Made by a program: the position numbers and the translations under genes. A stretch of 64,000 nucleotides of DNA from Trichosphaerium sp. ATCC 40318 (Eukaryota > Discosea > Flabellinia > Trichosidae), in NCBI GenBank assembly GCA_038496445.1, contig JALMLS010000309.1, positions 413,027-477,026 of the forward strand. Direction: 5' to 3'. Position 1 is the stretch's first letter. Every line of letters begins with the position of its first letter. This document shows, in pieces, positions 23,286 through 34,511 of the stretch. The notes below the pieces were generated by a model. It saw only the letters and a list, made by a program, of their open reading frames with translations. It was not told where the DNA came from and searched no databases.

Positions 23286-24974
23286 ATGGAAAAAAAAGTA
23301 AAAACGGAGAACAAGTTTTCTTTGACTCTTCTTGATATTCCACGTGAACTTCAACAGTATATTTGTACTTTCAACGCAGAAGTGTTCACAAAATTCCATA
23401 CACTCTCAAAAAGAGCAGCAACCAATACACACTTTGATGAAGAATTGGAAAGAAAAGGAAAATGGATACGATGGTACAAGAGTGGCAAAGTATGGACACA
23501 CCACTACAATACTGGTACAACTAGTGTGTGGTATGAAAGTGGTCAACTCTCAATGCAAAGCACATTAGTTAATGGAGTATTCTGCGGAGAAGGTAAACAG
23601 TGGTATGAAAGTGGACAACTTAAAGCACAAATAACTATTATTGATGGTAAACAACATGGGTTACAAAAAGAATGGCATGAAAATGGACAGCTTGAAGCAG
23701 AAACAATGTGGGTTGATGGCGTACAAAATGGTGAATCCAAAGAGTGGTATGAGAACGGACAACTAAGGCTGCATGGTATGGTAGTTGATGGTAGACGAGA
23801 TGGTGAACAAAAAGACTACTATGAAAGTGGACAACTTCATATGCAACACATGTGGATTGATGGAGTAGAATGTGGTGAAAGAAAAGTATGGTATAAAAAT
23901 GGACAACTCAAAATGCAGTTAATGATATTCAATAATGAACAAAACGGACCAGGTAAAATGTGGTATGAGAGTGGACAACTTGAAGCTAAAAATGTTGTAT
24001 TCGGTGGTAAACTTTATGGTGATACCAAGGAGTGGCATGAAAACGGCCAACTTAAGAAGCATATCGTGAGGACTGATGGGTCAGGTACTGGTGAAATCAA
24101 GATGTGGCATGAGAACGGACAACTCAAACAACAAGCAACTATGATTGATTGGAAAGAAGATGGTCAAATCAATAATTGGTATGATAACGGACAACTCAAA
24201 GTACAAGTAATGATGGTTAATGGTAAACAACATGGTGAAGCTAAACAGTGGCATGAAAATGGACAACTCAAGCATCAAGCGATGATGGTTGATGGTAAAA
24301 AAGAAGGTGAAGTCAAAGAGTGGTATGATAATGGACAACTCTCGCTACAAGTGATGATTGTTGATGGTAAGAGACATGGTGTATGCAACGTGTGGTATAG
24401 AAACGGACAACAAAAGGTGAAAAGCACATTCATTAATGATAAACAACATGGAGAAACCAAGAAGTGGCATGAGAATGGACAACTTGAAGCAACAAACATG
24501 TGGGTTGATGGTAACCTTAATGGACAAAATAATATGTGGTATGAAGATGGAACACTATGTGAACAAGATAATTGGGTTGATGGTAACCTACATGGTGAAT
24601 CTAAAGAGTGGTATGAAAATGGGCAACTTAAGACACAAGAGATATGGGTTGATGATAAACGAACTGGTAAAATGGAAATGTGGCACAGTAATGGTCAACT
24701 ACATAGAGAACTATGGTGGGTTGATGGTAAACAACAAGGTTTACAAAAAGAGTGGCATGAGAATGGACAGCTGATGTCAGAAAGTATGATGGTTGATAGT
24801 AAACAACATGGTGAAACTGTAGAATGGTATGATAATGGGAAACTTGAGGCAAAAAGTATGTGGGTTGGTGGTAAACAACACGGCATACAAAAAGAGTGGT
24901 ATGAAAATGGAGATCCAAAAGATCAATGTTTGTGGAAGAATGGAGAGTTCATGGATTACCAAGAATGGGAATGA
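23286..24974 (+). CDS. F-box-like protein with 21 MORN-variant repeats
   Basis: Intronless, 562 residues. Residues 1-55 form an F-box-like domain (LTLLDIPRELQQYICTFN ... FHTLSKRAATNTHFD), similar in layout to the MAMQLP family but clearly diverged. Then come one degenerate and twenty clean 24-residue units of the type WYENGQLKxQxMMVDGKQHGExKE (YwqK/MORN_2-like), ending YQEWE. The repeats form a beta-hairpin ladder, a likely binding surface. The uniformity at the nucleotide level (GGACAACTCAAA, GTTGATGGTAAACAACATGG) points to recent tandem expansion. It could be a substrate adaptor; nothing shows the ligand. Start chosen at the first ATG after a CACGTG-containing leader. Confidence 0.9.
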   Translation: MEKKVKTENKFSLTLLDIPRELQQYICTFNAEVFTKFHTLSKRAATNTHFDEELERKGKWIRWYKSGKVWTHHYNTGTTSVWYESGQLSMQSTLVNGVFCGEGKQWYESGQLKAQITIIDGKQHGLQKEWHENGQLEAETMWVDGVQNGESKEWYENGQLRLHGMVVDGRRDGEQKDYYESGQLHMQHMWIDGVECGERKVWYKNGQLKMQLMIFNNEQNGPGKMWYESGQLEAKNVVFGGKLYGDTKEWHENGQLKKHIVRTDGSGTGEIKMWHENGQLKQQATMIDWKEDGQINNWYDNGQLKVQVMMVNGKQHGEAKQWHENGQLKHQAMMVDGKKEGEVKEWYDNGQLSLQVMIVDGKRHGVCNVWYRNGQQKVKSTFINDKQHGETKKWHENGQLEATNMWVDGNLNGQNNMWYEDGTLCEQDNWVDGNLHGESKEWYENGQLKTQEIWVDDKRTGKMEMWHSNGQLHRELWWVDGKQQGLQKEWHENGQLMSESMMVDSKQHGETVEWYDNGKLEAKSMWVGGKQHGIQKEWYENGDPKDQCLWKNGEFMDYQEWE

Positions 24975-25451
24975 GACCAAGCAGTGCTTTTTAAGAAAAT
25001 TTAAATAAATTATTTACTATTGACAAACCCCACGACTCTAGTCTATTGCCTAATGCCCTTATCCTATAAGCTTACGCAAATGTGATAATACTCAATCATA
25101 GCTAACCGCTAAACACATCCATGAGAATGAAACAGTGTTAAACAAATACGCATCAACCTTACAGCATCAAACTAAAATACAAAGAGGACCTAAATTCTGC
25201 TGGCAGAGCCTTGAGTGCTATTTGTAACTTCTCAATACAACTGCCAATTGCAATCACGTGTTTTTTAACGTTTAAACGCTTACTTCAGCATGTGCATTTG
25301 CCTCCGCACAATACAAACTTGACCTAAAAAGGCGTCTCAAGGCATCCTGTTTAAACGTGTTTGCGAGGTGTAGCTTAATGGTGTACTACTTAAAATCAGT
25401 TAAATGTGTTAACTACAAGCGTTAAAGACTGATTAGTGCTGTACGACGAAA
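24975..25451. other. Intergenic, nothing recognised
   Basis: Spacer after the F-box/MORN gene. A stretch near 25365-25425 has a D-arm-like GTAGCTTAATGG but no T-arm, so I do not call a tRNA. Confidence 0.35.
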
Positions 25452-25799
25452 TTAAGATGCAGTGCAAAGTAAAACTAATGAAATGATGCGAGTTCGTTTT
25501 TCTGCTGTACGTACATGTAAACTACGCGCGGAGAAGTCATGCAAGAGTTTTACAACGTATTCTGGATCGAATTTATCTTCAACGCCTACAAACTTTATTC
25601 CTGTACGTTTAAGAGTATTACTTACGTAACAAAATAGCGTCAAAACGTATTTCTGACTTAAATAAGGTAAATAGTCGTCTATTGCGTGTAAAAACCAAGC
25701 AAGGGTTTCCATGGGACGAAAACCGTAAGCCAGATAGATTCTGGCAATCAAACACGCATCAGAAATGGTTCTTGGATAAAGTGAGCTGAAGAATTTCAC
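25452..25799 (-). CDS. Hypothetical 115-residue protein
   Basis: Begins MKFFSSLYPRTISDACLIAR at 25799, single open frame. Helical pattern with YLAYGFRPMETLAWFLHAID and FVGVEDKFDPEYVVKLLHDF. No family recognised. It may be the first exon of a longer gene, because the last residues (IISLVLLCTAS) look like read-through after a possible donor GTACGT at about 25510. Divergent from the DDWY-repeat gene 43 bp away. Confidence 0.5.
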   Translation of the reverse strand: MKFFSSLYPRTISDACLIARIYLAYGFRPMETLAWFLHAIDDYLPYLSQKYVLTLFCYVSNTLKRTGIKFVGVEDKFDPEYVVKLLHDFSARSLHVRTAEKRTRIISLVLLCTAS

Positions 25800-25842
25800 A
25801 CTCTTTTTTTAAAAGGCACTAATCTTCTTTTTTCTCCCGTAG

Positions 25843-27576
25843 ATGGCCATATTTTACCGCGTGTGTACCATGGATGATTGGTATCGTGTTAGTAAAGCTC
25901 AAGTGGAAGGTCGTGCTTGGATACAGCGCACTGGTGATCCTCTACAGTGCGTTTGTTATGCAGTTAGGAAATATTATTATTAAACGTTTCCTTCAATGTT
26001 TCGTGTTTTTGGGATTCTCTCGTTGACGTGACATTTAGTTTATTTGGAGGATCTCTCAAAAACCTGTTATGTCATGTATATCCAAGATATAACTGGATAG
26101 AATACAAGTTCAGTACGTCACCATTGACTTCTTTTTCCTCCAAGAAATCCTTCTATTTTTTAACATTGACAGATGTCGTGCTTACAATGTCGTTCCTTAG
26201 AATCTGTCAAACCTCACTTCTGGTCAAAATTAGATAACCACAGACAGTTTATAATAGAGGCACGTGATTTAGCACGTGTGATTTTATGATATTAAAATCC
26301 TAATATATTTCAGCTTGAACGTCGTTTGAACATCAAAGTCTTGAGCGACTGGTATAGTTGTAATACCAAGGACGTATCAGACGCAGGAGGCAGGTATGCA
26401 ATAATTTTGTGATTGTAGTGGAAGCTAAAATTTGTTAGGTGCTTACTACGGTAAGCTTTTCTCATAGATTGACAACAGTAGAGTTGCATTTGCCGGACTC
26501 TTGTTAGCCTGTTATTTTCTTTTAACATTTTTCTAGCAAATACAACGAATCCGTTAGTGGTATGCTCGCTGTAGTGTATTCAGAGGTTGAATGGGATAGT
26601 ACCAGATTTCGTAAGACGCCTTTTTGTTCTATATAGACAATTTAAAATAATGTTTCCTTGCAGCCAGAAAAAACAGAGGGTATTGGACTGATCCAGATAT
26701 TATCACGGATGGCGTTCGAAAGGTATCTTTTGAACAAATTATATTTCCAAAACCATACTTACATGTATCCTCTGTGAATCAAAAAAAGAAATTATATTTG
26801 TAACGGCAGAAAAAGCCTCAATCGGTCTTTAGTGAAGTCCTAAGGTTTTTTATAGCTTGAGGAGATATTTAATATCAATGAAATACATGATTGGTATAAT
26901 GTTAATATACCTTCAATACAGAAAGAAGGTTACGGAGGACTAATAAAGTACAAAAACAATAAAAAAAACCGAAACAAAAAAGTCAACTAAAACAAAAATT
27001 AGTCAAACATCAAATTTCTCATTGCACAAGTTTTTGGCTTCAGTTTACCCAGACTACACTTGGATACAACGAAACTTCCGTAAGTATTTTACTTGTAATA
27101 TCAAGTATTAACATGCTAACTATTGATATTAGGATCGCTTCCTTCTAAATTCTGGAGGGACATTAACCATCAACGACAACAACTCGATATCATTAAAAAG
27201 ACTCTACATATAACCAAAACAGATGATTGGTATCGTGTATCTCGTACACAAATAACCTTGTTGGGTAAAGGATTAACAAAATACTGGCCTGGGGTATTGG
27301 AAGAGGCAAGCAACTGAAAAACAAGCAACACGTGTTGCATGTTTTACATCATTGTATCCAAATCTTCTTGTTTGTTTATTATTTCTCAGGTATACCCTGA
27401 TGAGTCTTGGGATATGTCTAGGTTTATTGTGAATAATAACAATCTACGAAGAGCTTCAGAACAGAGGTACCTCTTTATAGCCTATCAGCACGTGATATTT
27501 GTGCTACTAAACGATTTTTAATTGGATTTTTTTGTAAAGGATGCTGACTGTTGGTGTAAAACAGCTACTATATTGA
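25843..27576 (+). CDS. Multi-exon DDWY-repeat protein
   Basis: A recurring ~60-residue unit is spread over about nine exons: xxDDWYRVSKAQVEGR, VYPRYNWIEYKF, LERRLNIKVLSDWYSCN, VYSEVEWDSTRFR, INEIHDWYNVNIPSI, VYPDYTWIQRNF, PSKFWRDINHQRQQLDIIKKTLHI, DDWYRVSRTQITLLG, VYPDESWDMSRF. The last exon ends VGVKQLLY with TGA at 27574-27576. Proteins with this YP-x-W / FW-D-NQR / DWY pattern occur in several protists, algae and fungi, mostly unnamed. Conserved aromatic residues suggest a binding fold; function unknown. The start could be the ATG at 25843 or 25873, or an upstream exon (CGTAG acceptor precedes 25843). Confidence 0.65.
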
Positions 27577-28719
27577 CAGGACCACGCATCAATATTTACT
27601 CATAGTCTTTGAAACAGATGCTTCGTGCAACTTGTACATTGTAATTAATAAACTAAAAAAACCAACTAATTCATTTAAGGGCCTTCTAAGTTTTTACTTC
27701 GTTTGACCATTGGCAGCGAGTGTAATGATACATACTTAGTGATGTATTTTTGTCTGTAAAGGGTATCACAGTTTACGTCAATTGAGGGTTCAATTACATG
27801 GGGTACTCTACAAACTTTGCCCATACACCCCTTAACTTTTTTTTTTTACAGTCTTTGGTTTTTTTATATTGAGCCCTCTAACTATTTATGTTCTCTCGGA
27901 TTTACATTGACAATTTTACACCTCCTCCAATGGTAGTGATACTCATCCTATACACAAAACACACTAAATAGAAGCAGCATAACTAAATTCGGCTTCGAAT
28001 ATACAGTTTAGGGTATGTATTTGCTGAAGTTTGGTTGTTTTTTTGGCTTTGTTACACCTCCTTGTATTGTTCTAAAAACTTACCAATAAAGCATCCACAC
28101 CCATGTGGTATGATTTCAAAAGGTTTTGGCTTCGAATATAAGGTTTAAAGATTGAATTTCTTATTTTAGAAAGTGAAATCTTAATTTAGTAATTTTTCTT
28201 TTTTACACACAGTTGAATTGGCGTTGAACTCTGGTATATTATCACCATCGCTATGAAAAGCATAAAAACCAAAACTGAAGTTTGAATACTGGTTTTATAC
28301 TAAGAAATGACATAAAATCGTCTAAAACGCGTTTATAGTGTGGTGAAATATGTTTTAGAGTGTTTTTGGAAATGGAAAGTGAGTTTAAACAGGGGTTTTT
28401 TGTGCATTTTTTAAAGGCAACCTGTGTTGCTCTCGAGCTCAAAGGAGGAAGCCCTATATGGGTAGAATAACAAGTGTAAAAATTGGCAAATTTCGAGCTT
28501 TTCTCTTAATCCAGGAGAACGCCTAATAGTACAATAGTGTAACGCTATGCCCTTAACCTTACTGCCCCTTAAAAAAAAAGAATGATAATAAAATAGTTGC
28601 TCTACGAATTGGTTGGTTTGCCAAGCTAAGCTTAATTGAGTTGAGCTAAAGGCTATTGTTCTCTGAAGAACATTTATTACAAACGCTGTTAGCCATTGCC
28701 AAATGTCTCTTGCCAAGGG
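27577..28719. other. Long intergenic region with a small direct repeat
   Basis: About 1.1 kb, no credible gene. GGCTTCGAATATA occurs at about 27990 and 28130, each followed by a similar A/T-rich stretch, suggesting a short duplication of about 140 bp spacing. Confidence 0.4.
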
Positions 28720-28905
28720 TATACTGAAGAAAAGTGGTATGAGAATGATCAACTTTACAATCGACGTGACTATGTAAATGGTAAGATCAAAAGAAGCAAA
28801 GTCTTGGTTTGATAACGGTATGTTAGAAAGTGAATGCTTTTTAAAGGTCAGAAAGAAGGACAAGAAAATGGCATGAGAATGGGCAGTTATCCCAGAATGG
28901 GTTTG
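28720..28905 (+). pseudogene. MORN-variant repeat relic
   Basis: EEKWYENDQLYNRRDYVNGK is readable, then after frame breaks SWFDNGMLESE, KGQKEGQ and WHENGQLSQ. That is three to four units of the F-box/MORN family with several indels. No F-box part remains. It lies just beyond the 3' end of the S9 peptidase gene, whose fragments also co-occur with an LRR relic at 22150-22660. Confidence 0.75.
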
Positions 28906-29065
28906 TTTTAAGAGAAGAATAGAAGGAGTGAATCGAAAAACTGCAAGACCGTTCTCATTGGGCACATGTCCTAAACCAAATCCCGAAACGTCAGCACGTG
29001 TTTTAAAGAAAACTGTACTAGTTTACTCTGTTTCAAGTGTAGCGTTTATTTTGTTTGTCTTGTAT

Positions 29066-32000
29066 TTATTCACGTTTGACAGCTGATGTATTTTTAATCT
29101 CAGTCTCTTTTTCTGATCTACCACCCAAGTACTTTGAAAGAAACAACTCAGCACGCTGATAAAAATCAAGCTTATTCTCAGGTCTTGCAAATCCATGACC
29201 TACAAACAAATAAGCAGCCGTCCAAAGTATTAAATGGTCAGACGAATGATGTTTTCAAAAAAAAATTCAAAACGGAATTGGTTCGTTACCTTCGTCCTCA
29301 TAGACAACATAGTCAACAGGTAAATTATTCTTTTTCATGGCATCAAAGATTTGATCACTTTCTTTTACAGCTACTCTTGGATCATTTTTACCTTGAGCAA
29401 TGAGAAGAGGAACTTTAATCTTTTCAGCATGAAACAATGGAGATATTTTTTCGTTCAACTCTTTATCATTTTCACAATCACCAATACGAAGTGTGAATAG
29501 CTGCTTGAGTGGCTTCCAGTACTCTGGTACCGATTCTATAAATTCACATTGTCAATTGTAAAGCACGAACACATAAGTAAAATAAAAAAGCCACGTGGTG
29601 TGGAGATATTTTGTGTTGAAAACAAATAAAAATCCAAAAATCACGTGTATCTGTTTAGCTAACATACCAACTAGTGTCTTGATATTACTAGGTCCAACAA
29701 TATCAACGCCACAAGCATACAAATCAGGTGTGAACGTCAATCCAGCGAGAGTAGCATATCTAAGGTATTGGTCAATAAAGTACCTTCGGAACATAACAAA
29801 AAAGAACAGTTTGCTGTGTTTGTATTTTTTGGTGTTCGCGATTGAAAATGGAACGACGTATTGCATAGAAGTCAAATGCTGGTGTACAACGTACCCTCCG
29901 TATGATCCGCCGTAAATGGCTACCTTTGAAGGATCTGCATACCCCTAAAGCGAAACTTAACAAACACGTGTTAATATTAGTAGTCTTACCTTATCAACTG
30001 CCCATTGAACGGCATCGGTGAGATCATGTTGCATTGTACCAACACCCCATTGCTTATCACCAAGATGAAGAAATTTCTTACCTTCAATAAGTTTAGTACA
30101 GACGAGAGTAGGTTTGCTTTGATGTACCAAACCCGGCTGACCCTCTAAAATTGACTTGTAACACGGCATAGCCTCTATTAGCTAACCATTGTGCTTCTGC
30201 AGTGTAACCCCAACTATCACGAGCCCAAGGACCTAAGGTCAAAATCAATAACAGAAAAATAAAACAGAGACTGTAAAAACAAGAACAGACCTCCGTGGAC
30301 GTTTAATACAAGAGGTAAGTTCTTTGGGTCTTTTCCCAAAGGCAATGTCAAGTACGACACCAATTCTACACCGTCTCTTGCTTTTATTGTTACCGGTTTC
30401 ATCTCAGCTAAAACAAACAACTCAGGACAGTCTGACTATCAAAAGAATCTGACTCGTACTTAATTGATATTTTTCCAAATCTGGTTTGGTTGTGAACAAG
30501 TAATCAAGCTTCTTCTCATCTCTTTTGTAATGATAATACTTTGGAGGACCGTTATCATGGTCGAATGCAACAATCCAATTCTTATCTGCCAAATCACGAC
30601 TAACAAGACCAAACTCTGCTCCATCAGCATGTTTTTTTAAGAGTGAGAAATCATCTATTGTTTTACGACAAACTTAGCCACTTAAATATTTGGTGATTAA
30701 GGGTACCTGATATTTTATCATTGATTACTTTCCATTCAGTACGATCATATGTAAATGAAACAGCATCTACTTCATGAGTGTCTTCATTCTAAACAGATTT
30801 CTTAACTTATTACGAAATTTTGATGTTACAAAAAAGTTAAGTTCAACAGGTGTGAATGTGGTCTACCACATTAATAATGGCGTATACAATCACTTTGAGT
30901 ATTAGAAATATAAGTAAAACTAGGTCAAAACCAACAAGTACTAACCATGATAGTGGTACCAACATCACACTTTTCGTGTTTTGCAATTTCATCTTCTTCA
31001 CTTGCATCCTAACAAATTGTTTTAACCTCTTACCTGCTTATGAGTTTATAAATGTTTTCGAACCTTTGTAGATATCTTAACAAGCCTAGTTGTGTCCACA
31101 TCAATTGATGATTGAACAAACATTGATTTTCCATCTTTGGTAAATGACAGAGCTCCGCCGTTTTCCTTTTTTTCAAGTTAAGCAAATGAACACTTCGAAA
31201 TAAAAGGTCTATTTTCTTTCACAGGGTTGTGGTAATCAAAAGTATGATTATAAAATAGGTCGCATTTACATACCTCATGAGGCCATGTCAGTAAGTCACG
31301 CCAGTCATCAGAAGTACTGTCTCTAAATACAAAATAAGTAAAAAAGGATAAAATAAGTTAAAGCGCCACTAACCTGACTCGCAATGTTAGGCTTCCATCT
31401 CCAGGGTTCATAGATGTAGCACCTCTTATTTTAAATTCATCGTCAGTATACCAAGCAAGAACATCACCTACACATGATTTAGAGCGAGCAAAGTAATAGA
31501 AATACCAATTTTTTTGGTGACAACCCAAGTTATTGAAATACAACGTAAGAAAAAGAAGGAACTTGATGTGTACCTGGATTTTTGGTATCAAAAGTAACAG
31601 CCCCAGTAGTCAAGTCAATACGATGCATATCAAAAACGGTACGATCTCTTAGATTCAAACCGATAAGCACTGTATTGTGAATCAAGGAATAAAAAAAAAC
31701 CACAAAAAAATCACGTGATCAGACGTTTTGTTTTAACCCAAAAAAAAAAAAACCGGAGTTAAGGATACTTTCGTTTGGATGATGTTTGTTCACTGTTATG
31801 CCTTGGGCTCTAATACCCTGAAATGGTGTGATATCTCGCACAATCTTTGTTTCCAAGTCTACAAGATAAACATGCCAATTTTCGTCACCGCCAATATCCT
31901 GAACGTATAAAAGCTTATTGCTATCATCTAATAAACGTAAATATAAATTATATACAAGGAGAGAATATAGTGTATCTATGGGAAACATAATTATAGGAAG

Positions 32001-32509
32001 AGGTCGTGATGTTTGATTGATAGCGTATTTTTTTTGTTTTGCTTTGACTTACATGTGAATGTGTAAGATCTTATGCCCCTTTTTGTATCGTTGGTGACCA
32101 TTACTGGTTCTTTAGACTTATCTATAGGCTGTACCCACACATTTAATACACCTTTGTCAGAAGGCGCCAAAAACGAAAGCTGGTAAAGAAGAATAAGAAA
32201 TAAAGTAAAAAAAAAAAAAAATAACAAAAAAACAATTGGTTGAATGAACGTAACACGTGGAGGCTCAATCCGTAATTGTTAACAAGCGCAATGCCAATAC
32301 TTTTTACGTATTGGTGTCAGTAGTTTTAATCTTGAAACAAGACCATGACGACGAACAAAAGGGTTGCATCCAAAAAAGAAAAAGATTTCTGATTTTTTCA
32401 AGAAAAACCGGCGTACAGTTTTGCCATCTGGTGAAATTGAAGCTTGACTTTTCTTTGGGTTACCAAACAGAATATCACGAGGGATCAGCGGTACATCTTG
32501 AGCGTTTGT
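29066..32509 (-). CDS. Prolyl-oligopeptidase family (S9) serine peptidase
   Basis: About fifteen short exons. The first recognised exon (from 32509) reads [17 protein letters not shown], the N-terminus of dipeptidyl/acylaminoacyl-type S9 enzymes; the initiator exon further upstream is unresolved. Next come propeller exons ([38 protein letters not shown]) and then the hydrolase domain ([27 protein letters not shown]). The catalytic Ser lies in GGSYGG (about 29904), Asp in GKNDPRV (29381-29383) and His in GHGF (29195-29197). A 47-nt intron ending TACTAAACTTATTGAAG joins GFG to [12 protein letters not shown]. Stop TAA 29066-29068. No signal or membrane segment is seen in the resolved part, so a soluble cytosolic enzyme is likely. 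Confidence 0.92.
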
Positions 32510-33192
32510 CTACACTTTGTTATTATGAGAAACAGAATGGCGTATGAAACCAATCTAGGTTATGTTGAGATAGGTTACATACTCTACTAGTTGAAAACAA
32601 TCGAAAATATAGCGTTGGAGAAGTTTTTTTAACTGTACGCGCAGTTTTTATGCTATTACGCCTTAACGTCCTAGAGGAACTAGATTGGGCGACATGGCGC
32701 GAATATGCGTTACGCAAGCAACGCTAGTCTCATAAGCGATATGGCTGTTACTTAGAGCTCAATTAATACGTACTTGTAGCATTTTCGTTCTTTGTTAACA
32801 ACCTTGTGGCAAATGAAAAAAAAATTGATTGTCAAGGTTATTCCGGCCGTTCATGGCGTAGATTGTGTTTGATTCACTTGGCGCCATCAATAACGCGATG
32901 TGTATACACCTACTACACGTTTTTGAAGTCAATAAACGGCTAAAAGTTGATTTTTCTGCTACTCCGATTTTTCCTTCAAAAACCGACGTATTACGCGTGT
33001 TTGCGCGTGAATACATGTTAAAAAAGTGTCAAACCTTTTTAGGCGATATGAGCTCAATTTTGATTGTTTTTTTTGTATTTTTCTCGTCGGAGCAATGTGG
33101 CTTTTATAAGCAAGTTATGTAAAGCGTAAAATGAACTCATAAGAAAGAAAGTTCAGGTTCTATTTACTACACCCGTTATTCAGGTTTTTTAT
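32510..33192. other. Unresolved region upstream of the peptidase gene
   Basis: Should contain the peptidase start exon. Open frames overlap on both strands (33016-32795 minus; 32865-33122 plus, which reads VFEVNKRLKVDFSATPIFPS), but neither shows a family and I cannot choose between them. Confidence 0.3.
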
Positions 33193-33560
33193 TTATCTAC
33201 ACAGTTCTGTACATGGTATAATTTCAGGTTTTAAAGCGTTTTGAGTTCCAACAATGCCGTTAACGGGTTGATCTTGTATATTATCGTCTAAAACGCCTCT
33301 TCTGGGTAACGCTGCGCGTAGAGTAGGTAAATCAAGGTAATTTAGATTTCCTTTCAGCGATGGTATTGTAGGCCTAGTTTTGTATGTTAAAAAAAATGTA
33401 CCAAACGCTGTAAAAGGCATGCGCAGGAGGTATTGTACCTTTTTAAATTAAACCGCTTTGTTTTGTCATCTACAAGAAGAAAGTTTGGTACAACGGCAGA
33501 GATGTTCTTATACTGCAGCATTTGGTTAATTTCTGATGCTTTTAGATCTCTATATTAGCT
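33193..33560 (-). CDS. Small hypothetical protein, two exons
   Basis: An upstream exon (about 33453-33545) reads SEINQMLQYKNISAVVPNFL then DDKTKRFNLK and splices at GTACAATACC...ACAAAACTAG, in frame, to RPTIPSLKGNLNYLDLPTLR. The protein ends PEIIPCTELCR, stop 33193-33195. I do not recognise the family; compact size and conserved-looking Pro-rich core suggest a small structural subunit. The start codon is either the internal ATG (MLQYK) or in an unseen earlier exon. Confidence 0.5.
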
Positions 33561-33989
33561 TAACTTAAGTTTCAGCTTAATAAAGCGATTTCGTGGTGAG
33601 TGCCTGTGGGCTTATGCATTGGATCTTGTTACAACGCTGGACGCTCAATAAACTATCAGTGATAGAAGAGGGCTGAAAACTCGCAATTTTTTCGAAAAAA
33701 CAAGTATTTTTGTACTAGTGCCCTTTTCGTTATGAATGAATACTATGAATATTCAAATACAGCCAATATTCAGTAGTATTCATGAGCAAAAAAATTCATT
33801 ACCTATTTTGCCTTACAGTAAAATGGTCGAGAACTTTGCGAGTTGAAGGGTTGATTCTTAATCCCACATACAACTTTGATAGCGTTCGTGGGTTGTTTTT
33901 AAAAACCAGCCTTAGTAGTTCTCTAAGGTAGATAATATGGCAATACTACGTACACAAAGTGCTGCCGGTAGGTTTCTTGGTGTTTTATA

Positions 33990-34345
33990 AGCACGTGCCA
34001 AATATCGTTTTTTTTGCCGCCAAAGTAAACCGTCAAGATTTGTGAGTTACCGGTTTCAGACCGCACAAAAAATAAACATTTTGTGTTAGGAAACTGTTTG
34101 TATCAATGTCAACTCCTACAGCACTTTCAAAATTGTTCTGTGTCCTCAATGCATTGGTTATTTTAGGAAATTTGGGACGTTTTGTTGGATCAATATCACG
34201 AGCAATGAGATACTGTATTTTCGCGGAATATTGGCAAAAATCTTTGAGTTTCTGCTTGTCAGATTGTAGTGGATCTATGCTACCATAATTGGACAAAATC
34301 CAATTTTGTAGAGAGCTCATTGAGGCACTAAAACAGGCAAACACC
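33990..34345 (-). pseudogene. Duplicated fragment of the receptor kinase C-terminal exon
   Basis: Reads YLIARDIDPTKRPKFPKITN then LRTQNNFESAVGVDIDT, closely matching the true last kinase exon at 34512-34680 (CRNIDPSKRPKFPKIINALR, FESAVAGVDID). No other kinase subdomain is present, so it is a tail-only tandem duplicate. Confidence 0.8.
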
Positions 34346-34511
34346 GGAGTACAAATTGGATTCTTGTAGAGAGTTAAAGAGCATAGTTTTTAAAAACAAA
34401 CCAAAGGCTTATATTTATTACATTTCTGTTGTACAATTCTTGTATTGTTATGTTACACTGTTTCACGGCTTTTATTGAAAAGAAAGCTTTGGTAATTTGT
34501 TACTAGGTATT

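Noticed and set aside
23286-24974. Several 60-100-residue minus-strand frames over the MORN repeat array
   Set aside because: They are periodic shadows of the repeat coding sequence.
25365-25430. D-arm-like GTAGCTTAATGG suggesting a tRNA
   Set aside because: No GGTTCGA T-arm follows and no acceptor stem pairs.
28411-28965. 184-residue minus-strand open frame
   Set aside because: It is antisense to the MORN relic and intergenic DNA, has no family feature, and its hydrophobic stretch follows from T-rich reverse complement of the spacer.
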